From a virus: 33,884 nucleotides of DNA. This document shows positions 1 to 7,700 of the stretch, piece by piece; position 1 is the first letter of the stretch, and each line of letters opens with the position of its first letter. A program made the translations under genes and the position numbers. Under the pieces are notes generated by a model that saw only the letters and a list, made by a program, of their open reading frames with translations, did not search any database and was not told where the DNA came from. Where the stretch lies: positions 1-33,884 of IMG/VR virus record IMGVR_UViG_3300031758_000291. One strand, written 5' to 3'.

Positions 1-300
1 GCAGCCTTCATGCCGTGGAAGAAGGATGTGTGGGAGTGCGAGGATCAAGCCCGCGCCCTGCTGCATGAATGCCAGCGCCGTGCCGCGAATGAAGGCTGCT
101 CCTGGGCCTGCGGCATTCTGCGTGGGGATGACAGCCGCACGCATGACATCAACCCCATGCTGCATGTGTGGCTGTGGGCCATCGTGGAGAAACCCGGCGC
201 GACACGCTTTCCCGAGTGCCGCGTCATGTGCTACGACGCCACCGCGCAAGCATGGGCGGATCTGCGGGACATCAACGACGTGGACTTTTCAATGACATGA
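1..300 (+). CDS. Papain/transglutaminase-like phage protein, 5' partial
   Basis: The reading frame is open to the window edge. The first ATG is at 10, but the conserved-looking WECEDQA segment comes right after it, so the true start probably lies upstream. From that ATG I see a Cys (residue 10, ECEDQA), a His (MLHVW) and an Asp (CYDAT) in the Cys-His-Asp order of papain/transglutaminase-like phage proteins with CDDxA motifs. The family link is from memory and the catalytic role is inference. It overlaps the next gene by ATGA, so it belongs to the same late, lysis-associated operon. It could equally be a non-catalytic, lectin-like fold. Confidence 0.65.
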   Translation, partial: AAFMPWKKDVWECEDQARALLHECQRRAANEGCSWACGILRGDDSRTHDINPMLHVWLWAIVEKPGATRFPECRVMCYDATAQAWADLRDINDVDFSMT

Positions 301-764
301 ACTTTACCCCTCGCATCGCCCTGCATCGCGGGACCGGCTTCGTGGGCTGGGCCATTCAAAAGCAGACCCGCAGCGTGTATTCGCACGCCAGCATGCTCAT
401 TCCCGGCACGCGGGACCGCATCATCGAAGCCCGCGAATTTCAAGGCGTGCGCTTGCACACGCTGACGGAGGACGAGCTGCGGCACATCGACTGGTTCGCC
501 GTGCCGGACATGACCGTGGACCAATACGAGCGCAGCATCCAGTTTGCGCTTCAGCAGCTCGGCATGCCTTACGACTACTGGAGCGTGGCGCGGTTCCTGT
601 CCAAACGCCCTGCCCGCGAGAACGGCAAGTGGTTCTGCTCCGAGCTGGTGCATAAATCCCTCTCCGAGTCCGGCGTGCGCCTGCTGCACCGCATTCCTTC
701 CGCCGAGATTTCCCCCGGCATGCTGAGCTATTCCCCACTCATCGCCCAAGTGTCACCGCCATGA
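297..764 (+). CDS. YiiX/YebB-like NlpC/P60 permuted papain-fold hydrolase
   Basis: A 155-residue protein. The start at 297 overlaps the upstream stop (ATGA); the frame extends further upstream but would then run deep into the preceding gene. It shows the permuted NlpC/P60 order: His30 in YSHASM near the N-terminus and Cys114 in WFCSELVHKS near the C-terminus, with a Glu right after the Cys pair. Known members cleave amide or thioester bonds in peptidoglycan peptides or lipids. In this position, two genes before an amidase, a role in cell-wall degradation during lysis or entry is likely but inferred. There is no signal peptide. Confidence 0.82.
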   Translation: MNFTPRIALHRGTGFVGWAIQKQTRSVYSHASMLIPGTRDRIIEAREFQGVRLHTLTEDELRHIDWFAVPDMTVDQYERSIQFALQQLGMPYDYWSVARFLSKRPARENGKWFCSELVHKSLSESGVRLLHRIPSAEISPGMLSYSPLIAQVSPP

Positions 765-970
765 GAGTCCTGCATTCGTCCTTCCTCATTATGGTTTCGT
801 CATTCCTCGCGTCTTGCGCAGGCGACATCGCGGGCCTTTCCCGTGACGAACGCCTGACCCTCTACGGCACCGCCGCCACGCTGGCCGGCAAGCCGGAGAT
901 CGCGGCCATCGCCTACGGCCTGCGCAAGCCGGTGACGAGCGCCAAACAACCCAAGGAGGTGCGGCCATGA
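761..970 (+). CDS. Small lipoprotein, possible outer spanin
   Basis: A 69-residue protein with a short hydrophobic N-terminus ending in a lipobox LASC, Cys19, followed by Ala-Gly-Asp. It should be exported and lipidated. The mature part is about 50 residues and rich in Ala, Lys and Pro. It overlaps both neighbours by ATGA. A tiny lipoprotein beside a single-span membrane peptide and an amidase suggests an Rz1-type outer spanin or another lysis accessory; that assignment rests on position only. Asp at +3 after the Cys would favour retention in the inner membrane in Enterobacteria, but here Ala-Gly precede it. Confidence 0.7.
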   Translation: MRVLHSSFLIMVSSFLASCAGDIAGLSRDERLTLYGTAATLAGKPEIAAIAYGLRKPVTSAKQPKEVRP

Positions 971-1053
971 CCGGGCTGGTGCTGGCATTGGCTTACATCG
1001 TGGGCTTCGCGCTCGTCGTGTTCGGCGTGTTTTACCTCATCAACAAGACCTGA
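967..1053 (+). CDS. 28-residue single-span membrane peptide, holin-like
   Basis: The ATG at 967 overlaps the upstream stop (ATGA), and the TGA is at 1051-1053. The peptide is one hydrophobic segment (about residues 3-24, rich in Leu, Val, Ala and Phe) followed by a short polar tail ending NKT. The size and position, between a lipoprotein and an amidase, suit a minimal holin or pinholin, or an inner-membrane lysis partner. No family assignment is possible at this length. The tight translational coupling is the best evidence that it is a real gene. Confidence 0.6.
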   Translation: MTGLVLALAYIVGFALVVFGVFYLINKT

Positions 1054-1080
1054 AACTTGAAACCTTAAACTTCAAACTTT
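1053..1080 (+). repeat. Four heptad repeats, AAACTTN family
   Basis: Four consecutive 7-bp units: AAACTTG, AAACCTT, AAACTTC, AAACTTT. They fill the gap between the stop at 1053 and the amidase start at 1085. They lie in the amidase leader and there is no Shine-Dalgarno motif in it. Confidence 0.85.
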
Positions 1081-1084
1081 CTGC

Positions 1085-1651
1085 ATGAACATCTTCCTTG
1101 ACCCCGGACATGGCATGTCCAACCGCAAGCCCGGCGTGTATGACCCCGGTGCCACGGTGCGCGTGGGGAAGGAGGACGTGACGGAGGCGGGAATTGTCAT
1201 GGCGTGGGCGAATGAACTCCGCGCCCTGCTCATGGCGCAGGGCCACACGGTCATCCGCAGCCGCAAGGACATGCTCGATCCCGCTCCGCTCGGCGATCGC
1301 GTGGAGGATGCGCATCATTACAAATGCGATGTGCTGGTAAGCCTGCACTGCAACGCGGCGAATGGCAAGGCCAACGGCACCGAGACGTTCTTCCGGGGCG
1401 AGCGGAATCGCGCCTTTGCGCAGCGATGCAACGATGCCGTCGTGCACGCGCTCGGCACGCGCAATCGCGGCGTGAAGACCGAGAGCGCCAGCCAGCATGC
1501 CCGCCTCGCCGTGCTGGCCTTCCCCCGCGCCGTGCTCATCGAGCTGGGCTTCATCGACCACCCCGGCGACCGCGCCCTGCTGCTCGATCCCAAGCGGATG
1601 CTGCAAGCCTGCGATGCCCTCTGCGATGCCATCACCGGCATCAACTCCTAA
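1085..1651 (+). CDS. N-acetylmuramoyl-L-alanine amidase (Amidase_3), endolysin
   Basis: A 188-residue single-domain protein of the zinc-dependent Amidase_3 (AmiC/CwlV) family. It opens with LDPGHG (His9) and continues with Glu34, SLHCNA (His88) and IELGFID (Glu153). These are the three zinc ligands and the catalytic Glu in the expected order. The enzyme cleaves the bond between muramic acid and L-Ala in peptidoglycan, releasing progeny phage. The length equals a bare catalytic domain: there is no cell-wall-binding repeat and no signal peptide, so passage through the membrane would need a holin such as the 28-residue peptide just upstream. The leader consists of heptad repeats and has no clear Shine-Dalgarno site. 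Confidence 0.93.
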   Translation: MNIFLDPGHGMSNRKPGVYDPGATVRVGKEDVTEAGIVMAWANELRALLMAQGHTVIRSRKDMLDPAPLGDRVEDAHHYKCDVLVSLHCNAANGKANGTETFFRGERNRAFAQRCNDAVVHALGTRNRGVKTESASQHARLAVLAFPRAVLIELGFIDHPGDRALLLDPKRMLQACDALCDAITGINS

Positions 1652-1676
1652 CTCATCACTTCTAACACTTCACATT
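1649..1676 (+). repeat. Degenerate heptad repeats, TAACTCA/TCACTTC family
   Basis: Four 7-bp units (TAACTCA, TCACTTC, TAACACT, TCACATT), more degenerate than the array at 1053. Again they occupy exactly the gap between a stop codon and the next ATG (1678). Confidence 0.55.
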
Positions 1677-1677
1677 C

Positions 1678-2445
1678 ATGGCCTTCGATCCCCAAGAACC
1701 GACCGCTTTTCAACTCGTCGCCACTCCGGTGGTGGAGGAGCGGTCCTGCTTGGTTTTCGTGCCGCAGAAGAAATTACTGAACAGCACCTCAATTGCCCGT
1801 GGCACCACGCTGGCGACGTTTTGCGGGGCGAACCAACTGGCAAACATCGGTGAAGGAATCACGCATGGTTATGGCGACTACACCCTGACGGAGCCTGCCG
1901 ACGCGCCGAGCGGTTATCTCGGCTTCTATTTCTGCAAGCCGAAAACAGCCGAGCAGGCGGGCACGGCGATCCGCAGCTACTACGACGTGGAGCCGAGTTA
2001 TTACTGGCCCCCGGTGCTTCAGCAAATCGACACGCTGCAAAAACCTGACGGCACCTATTCCCTCAAGCCGACATTCAAAGAAAGCTACGACGGCCCGACG
2101 CGGATTCTGGTGCAGGAGTTTTTCAGCCCTGACCCGTTTACGATTTCCGCGCCCACCGTGATGCGGCCGTTGAGTTTTGACGGCGTGCTGCGGGCGAACC
2201 TGCTGCCGTATGATCTGAACATCGGCAGCCTGCAACTGCCGCGCTGCCTGCGGGGAAACTACACGATCAGCGTGGCGCTCGATCCGCCTGTGACGATTGG
2301 CTCGATCACCTGGCTGAACGCGGTCATGAGCATTCCCGCAACGAATTTCACCGACTGGCCCGCCAGCCTCGTCATTGACGACCGGCAGCGCCAGGTGAGC
2401 GGCGGCTGGCTGCGCCGCACTGTGACCGCTTACCCACCCACCTGA
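1678..2445 (+). CDS. Phage structural protein, unknown fold
   Basis: A 255-residue protein with no recognisable enzymatic motif. It is rich in Pro, Thr, Tyr and Trp with many predicted short strands, and has no signal peptide or membrane segment, a profile typical of tail, baseplate or fibre components. It begins MAFD, like the next gene at 2451. The position between the lysis cassette and the polyvalent protein, in a co-directional run of small beta-rich proteins, supports a virion role. The start at 1678 follows the heptad repeat leader directly. I do not recognise the family. Confidence 0.75.
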   Translation: MAFDPQEPTAFQLVATPVVEERSCLVFVPQKKLLNSTSIARGTTLATFCGANQLANIGEGITHGYGDYTLTEPADAPSGYLGFYFCKPKTAEQAGTAIRSYYDVEPSYYWPPVLQQIDTLQKPDGTYSLKPTFKESYDGPTRILVQEFFSPDPFTISAPTVMRPLSFDGVLRANLLPYDLNIGSLQLPRCLRGNYTISVALDPPVTIGSITWLNAVMSIPATNFTDWPASLVIDDRQRQVSGGWLRRTVTAYPPT

Positions 2446-2450
2446 TCCTT

Positions 2451-2789
2451 ATGGCCTTCGACGCAAAACCTTCCACACACTTCGGCGCGGGTTACTCCGT
2501 CGCCAGCAACAGCATCCGCTTCAACACCAACGACGCGGCCAGCAACAAGACGCTGACCACGCTGACGGACGCCGAGGCCGACCCGACCACGGGCGATTAC
2601 CGCGAGGTGGTGCGGGCGCTGCTTTACAAGATCGGCACCGACTGGGATGCCACCGCCAGCGCCGACCGCCCGGCGAAAATGACTTTTGCCCGCAGTCTCT
2701 CAGTGGAAAGCAGCAGCGGCAACCTGGTGGAGTCCTACATGGTATCCTTCCAAGTCGGCATCACTCGCGGCAATGTCGCCGCTGAATAA
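2451..2789 (+). CDS. Phage structural protein, unknown
   Basis: A 112-residue soluble protein starting five bases after the preceding stop. It starts MAFD-AKPS and is rich in Thr, Ser, Ala and Asp. The middle contains TTLTDAEADPTTGDYREVV and the end SYMVSFQVGI, suggesting a small beta-rich virion protein. It shares the MAFD start with the 255-residue gene upstream, but the sequences diverge after that. No catalytic motif. Function unknown; a tail or decoration component is the likely class by position. Confidence 0.75.
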   Translation: MAFDAKPSTHFGAGYSVASNSIRFNTNDAASNKTLTTLTDAEADPTTGDYREVVRALLYKIGTDWDATASADRPAKMTFARSLSVESSSGNLVESYMVSFQVGITRGNVAAE

Positions 2790-2796
2790 CACCGCC

Positions 2797-3330
2797 ATGA
2801 GTCCCTTTAACGCCCACGGCCAACTCGACACCGGCAGGCTTTTCCAGCCCGCCGCCCCGGTCATGCGTCCCGGCGATGGCGTGAGGCTCGGCGGCGTGAA
2901 CGGCGTTTACACCGTGAACGTGGATGTGCCGCAGCAGACCACGCAAGCGCAGGAGGATGCCGCTGAGTTCTCAGGTGCATGGGCCCCGACCGTTTCCGGG
3001 CTGTCGCTCGAACTCACGCCCGGCAGCATCAACGATGGCGTGACGACTTTTCTGCCGGCTGTGACCGGGCTAAGCCTGAACAGCGGCATGAATTACATTT
3101 ACCTGCGCTGCACGCTCGACCACACCGAGGTGGATGGCTATGTGGTCGGAGGCACGATCACGGCCGCGTCGATTCAAGTCTCATCCACAACGCAGGCCAG
3201 CGATGCCACTTATGGGCGCATCCTGCTCTGCACCGTGAACACCAGCACCGGAGACATCACGCGCTATGCATGGTTCAATTTCTCCGCGCAGGTGCGAACA
3301 CCGCCGACCTTTTACTACTGGTATTCATGA
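2797..3330 (+). CDS. Probable virion/fibre protein, unknown
   Basis: A 177-residue protein. The ATG at 2797, seven bases after the preceding stop, is preferred over an in-frame start at 2686 that would lie inside the upstream gene. It is rich in Gly, Thr, Ser and Val, with a YTVNVDVPQQTT segment near residue 40 and an aromatic C-terminus (TFYYWYS). The composition fits a fibre or tail appendage protein. It ends in an ATGA overlap with the next gene, so the two are probably made together. No known domain recognised. Confidence 0.75.
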   Translation: MSPFNAHGQLDTGRLFQPAAPVMRPGDGVRLGGVNGVYTVNVDVPQQTTQAQEDAAEFSGAWAPTVSGLSLELTPGSINDGVTTFLPAVTGLSLNSGMNYIYLRCTLDHTEVDGYVVGGTITAASIQVSSTTQASDATYGRILLCTVNTSTGDITRYAWFNFSAQVRTPPTFYYWYS

Positions 3331-3710
3331 CGATCACGACCCCCAGCAGCGATGGTTATGTGCCGCCGTTTGGCGAGGCGTGCGTGTTCGATGTGGACAT
3401 GGCGATTGGCAGCAATGCGCTGTCGTTAGGAGGTGCCCAGCTCGGCGGGCCTGGAGGCGTGGGCGGCAGCGGAACGCAGTTCGCCACGGGGCGGTTTGTG
3501 GTCTCCGGCTGGAACTCCTACACCAACACCAGCGGCTCGGCGGAAACCTACACCATCACGCAACTGGCCTCCAAGATCCCGGCCAAGCTGATTTTCACCA
3601 TCGACGGCAACGAAGCCACCCTTTCCTTTGGCGGCCCCACCACCACCCAGACTTTGACGGTGAACGATGGCGAGTCCGTCGAAGGTCTGACCATCGCTTG
3701 TTATTACTGA
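3327..3710 (+). CDS. Probable virion/fibre protein, unknown
   Basis: A 127-residue protein starting at the ATGA overlap at 3327. The central Gly-rich stretch (LGGAQLGGPGGVGGSG) is followed by a Thr-rich beta-type C-terminal half. This looks like the glycine-rich tip or hinge of a fibre protein. Translational coupling to the 177-residue gene upstream suggests a shared complex. Frames running upstream of 3327 overlap coding sequence and are not credible. No family recognised. Confidence 0.75.
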   Translation: MTITTPSSDGYVPPFGEACVFDVDMAIGSNALSLGGAQLGGPGGVGGSGTQFATGRFVVSGWNSYTNTSGSAETYTITQLASKIPAKLIFTIDGNEATLSFGGPTTTQTLTVNDGESVEGLTIACYY

Positions 3711-3770
3711 AGCCGCTTTGCAACGCATCATTTCTTGTTATCATCCACCTCAACAGCATCACTTCTTCTT

Positions 3771-4721
3771 ATGGCGACTCCCTCCATCTTCAATCGCGGT
3801 TATTCGGGCGGCATCGCGGCTCGTGGTCCTGTGCCGGTGGGGCGTGGGGCGTATGACCTGAACCGGGCCGCCGAGCAGACCTTCCGCCGCACGGGGAACC
3901 CGGCCATGCTCATGTCGATGGACTTCCGCAATCGCCTCGATGAACGGCGCATGATGCCGATGATGCCGCCGAGCCTGCCGCCGAGCCTGCCGCCGACCAT
4001 GCAGGCAGGAATGCCTGCAACACCCTCCGCGCCAGCGGAGCCCAAGGGGAACTGGGTGCCGGGTTTTGGTGGATCGCAGATCTTTGTCAGGGACCAGCCC
4101 GCCGCGCCTGCGCCCGCGCCGATGATCCCGGCCATGCCGGAACCGCCCGCGCTGAATCCTCCCGCCGCCCGTGCGCAGCCGCAGGGCATGCAGGCAATGC
4201 CGCCGCCCATGCCGGTGATGCCGTGGCAGGGGCTTTCCGCGCCCGGAGCGCCGGGCATGGATCGCGCTTTTGGTGGCAGTGTGCCGTTTCAACCGCTGCC
4301 GCCCTCGACGCTGGGCGGTGCCACGGGAGTGCCGCCGCCGCCTGCGCTGGACTTCCGCGCTTTGCCCGGGAATCCGAACTACGGCGTGCCGGTGGTGAAT
4401 GGGGAGGTGCAAAAGCAATTCCTGTCCATGCCGCCCGCGCCTTCGCGCAATGCTCCGCTTTCCGCCGAGGAGATGGGCCGCATCACCGCCGCAGGCTTTG
4501 AGCCTTACGAAGTCGGCGGCCAGTTCTTCGACGCGAACGGCCTGCCCTACCTGCGCCGCATCGCGGCCCCGATGGAAACCGTGCGGATCAACGACGACGG
4601 CACGCAGACCATCACCCGCAAGCAGCCCGTGGGCACCACGCCTGCGCCTGCGGCGGTGAAGCCGCAGGCGAAGAACCTGCCCAAACCTGCCAGCTCCTTC
4701 CTTTCCAGCTTTGGCCTTTGA
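3771..4721 (+). CDS. Proline/alanine-rich protein, unknown
   Basis: A 316-residue low-complexity protein. The ATG at 3771 is chosen because the codons before it form an AT-rich, non-coding-looking leader (3711-3770). Residues 60-210 are dominated by Pro, Ala, Met and Gly, with PPSLPPSLPP and several PAPAPMIP-type runs. Residues 220-290 are more regular and could fold (around EEMGRITAAGFEPYEVGGQ). The C-terminus is Lys-Pro-Ser rich. It directly precedes the giant polyvalent gene (six bases) and could be a chaperone or linker for it, or an internal virion protein. This is inferred from position only. Confidence 0.75.
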   Translation: MATPSIFNRGYSGGIAARGPVPVGRGAYDLNRAAEQTFRRTGNPAMLMSMDFRNRLDERRMMPMMPPSLPPSLPPTMQAGMPATPSAPAEPKGNWVPGFGGSQIFVRDQPAAPAPAPMIPAMPEPPALNPPAARAQPQGMQAMPPPMPVMPWQGLSAPGAPGMDRAFGGSVPFQPLPPSTLGGATGVPPPPALDFRALPGNPNYGVPVVNGEVQKQFLSMPPAPSRNAPLSAEEMGRITAAGFEPYEVGGQFFDANGLPYLRRIAAPMETVRINDDGTQTITRKQPVGTTPAPAAVKPQAKNLPKPASSFLSSFGL

Positions 4722-4727
4722 TTTCCC

Positions 4728-7700
4728 ATGTCCTACACTCCCGACCAGCTCGAAGCCGATGTGGGTTTCCTCACCAGTCTGCCGCAGTGGCAGGATGAAA
4801 CCAAGCGCCCCGAGTTCATTCGTGAGGTGGCGACCAAGGCCCGCACGGAAGCCGACCCGGACACGCACCGGCAGCTTGTCGGCGAGTTGTGGAATCGGGC
4901 GCAGGGCGGCATGGTTCAGCGTGGCGTGGATTTTGTGCAACGCAGCGCGGGCGAAGTTCTGAAAAGCATCCCTGCTGCTCCGGCTGCCGGGATGCTGGCG
5001 CTGAGCGATGCCGTGGGCGCGACGAACAGCGGCAGCGGCACCCGGCTGGAACGCGGACTGGTGGACACGGCGGACGCTGCCGCTCAACGTCTCAAGCGTT
5101 CGCCGATCAGCCTCATGCTGCCGCAAACCGGCGTGTTCGGCATGCTGGCGGACAAAGTTCTGCCAGACGCGCAAGCCGCCCGAGATCAAACAATCGACGC
5201 GCTGCGCCGTGACCTGGATGCCGGGGCGCATCCGCCAGGACTGGAACGCTGGTTGAGCGGGGATGACGCGCCCGATGCGGAAACGAAGCCGTGGGTGGAC
5301 GCGCTCACCCGTGGCATCGCCACTCGTGCCGTGGCTGCGGATCACGGCGGCAAACCAGACCCGCAGAAAATCACCGAATGGCTGCAAAGCGACCGCAATC
5401 CTGCGTTTCTCGACAGCGACACGCCAGGCGTGCCCGGACCGCGTGCGCTGCTGGCGGATTATCTCGTCACCCGTGACCCGACAAGCTGGGAGGCGTTCAA
5501 GGCCCGCGTCACCGAGACAGACAGCCAGCGCACGACACGCCTGCGCCGTTTCGCGGCCGAGGCGCCTGAGTTCACGGCAACCGTGGCCGCCGCGCCGAAG
5601 GATTCGCTGGCGCAGGAAATGATGACTCGCAGCGCGGACATGCAGACCAGCCCGCTGGATCTCGCCACCGCCGCGCTGCCCGCGCTGCGCAGTGTGCGGA
5701 TCTTGAAAGCGGCGACCGCAGGCGCTCAAGGTCAAGGCTTGCTGCGGCGTGGACTCGATGACGCGGCCCGCGAGTTCGGCCAGGAGGCAGGCACCGAAAT
5801 GCTGAGCAATCCAAACGCCAGCACCTCACAAATTCTTGAAGCCGGGGCAATGGGTGGCGTGGGGCAGGCTGCTGTCAGCGCCCCGTCTGCTGTGGCCGGC
5901 ACCGTGCTGAACCGACTGCAATCCCCTTCTGCCAGCGTAACTGACAGGACCGCCACGCCCCCGGCCAATCAAACGGTGCCGGATGCGTTTGGCGGTGCGG
6001 GTTCGACTCCCGCCGCTGGCGCTCCTTCCCCTTCCCCGCTGGGCGGCATCGCCCGCAGGGCCGGGACGGTGGATGTCGCGCCGCTGGTGCCGGGGCTGGA
6101 GGAGGACACGGGGGCGCTGACGGCGCAGGACGTGCAAGACTTGGAGAGGGGGAGAGGGGGAGACACTGAGACAATCAGACAAGGAGACAATCAGACAGGG
6201 CGGCAGGCGATTTTGACGAATGTGCCGGACGCGGTAACGCAGCCGGACAACGGACCCGCGCAAACCATCACTGGCTCCAATGTGCAAACGGGCACTGATG
6301 CATCCTCCGAAGCAACGCGAAGGATGGAAATGCCAGTGCCGCCCCCGACTGCGGACGCAGGTGCCGGGGCGGGCGCAACCGTGCCGGATGCGCAGGGGGT
6401 AGGACAAGAACTGTCCGACGCTTCCCAAGTCTCCCCGTCTCCGTCTCTCCCAGTCTCCGAGTCTCCTGCGCCTCTTATGCTGCCGAGCCGGAACTTCACG
6501 GGCGGGCTGGCGCAGCAGCTCGAAGGGAGCGCGGCCACTCTTGGCCGCAATGCAGCGCGAGGCACCAGGAACCCAGAACCCATCACCACTAACTCTTCAC
6601 TCTCGTCTGCCTACGCCCAAGCCGCCCGCGGCAGCAGCAGCGCGATGGTGCCGATCTCCCGCGTCTATGAGCAGGCGAAGGCGCAGAACGCGGCGCTGAC
6701 GGTGCCGCAGTTTCTCGCCGATGTGCAGGCGGCGGACCAGCGCGGCGAGGTGCTGCTGGAGCCGTTTGATTCCCCCGCAGGCTTGCAAGCGGCGGGTGAG
6801 TTTGTGGTGCGGAATGCCAGCGGGGTGCCGAGTGTGAATATGGCGGTGCCGTCGCCGCAAGGAATGACGAATGAGGAAGGACGAAGGACGAATGGCTTGC
6901 GGAATCCGGCCGAGCGTGGCAGCGGTGCCGTCATGGCATCCCAATCTGGGGCCGCCCAAAATGCAGAGCCTTCGCCGGGCGGTCTTTCTGAGGCGGAGAT
7001 GGTGGGTAAATTATTGGCCGATAAGATCGGCGTCATGCGGAGCGATGCCTCACGATATGATCCTCCAAGTGAATTGTGGCAACGGCCACGTTTTCAAAAC
7101 CGGGCGATCCGTGTGGCAAAATTGCCAGGCCGCGACGCCTTGAGAGCGTATTTTGCAGACAAGACAACGCTTGATTTTGAACCGCCAACAAGATCAGATG
7201 GAAAGCCTTTGTTTGATGTTAGCAGTTATAATGCAGACGGTGGTTTTCGCGCGGCAGTGATGTCTGAAAGTCCACAAACTCGGTGGAAAAATTCAGTAAT
7301 TACTCGAACATTGACAAACGATAGAACTGCTTATGCCGAGTTTGTTGGGTTTGTCTGGCCTGCATCCACTGGATATATGATGCAGCCTTTATTTGCTGCT
7401 TCTTTGGCTAAAGAGAAAATGATTGATGATCTGTTGGGACTGGCGCAGGCAAACCAGTGGCCCTATGGAATACATGAAAATCCAATTTCAGGAGCAGAAA
7501 GAGATGTGATTTATATCGACACGCCTGCTGGGCAGTTGTCGTTTCATGATTCAAGTCGGCGGGGCCAAATGCCTCCTTATCAGGGGCGCTGGGACGGTTT
7601 GACTGGTGCAACAGCCTTTCGTTTGCATCAGCTTTTTAACGATGAAGCCGCCAAGGTTTCCCAAGGCGGCTTCCAGAAGCAAGAGTCGGCAGAGGCTTCT

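Noticed and set aside
3759-5735. 658-codon open frame on the minus strand
   Set aside because: Antisense of the Pro-rich and polyvalent genes. Arg/His-rich product with no domain, spanning two real plus-strand genes.
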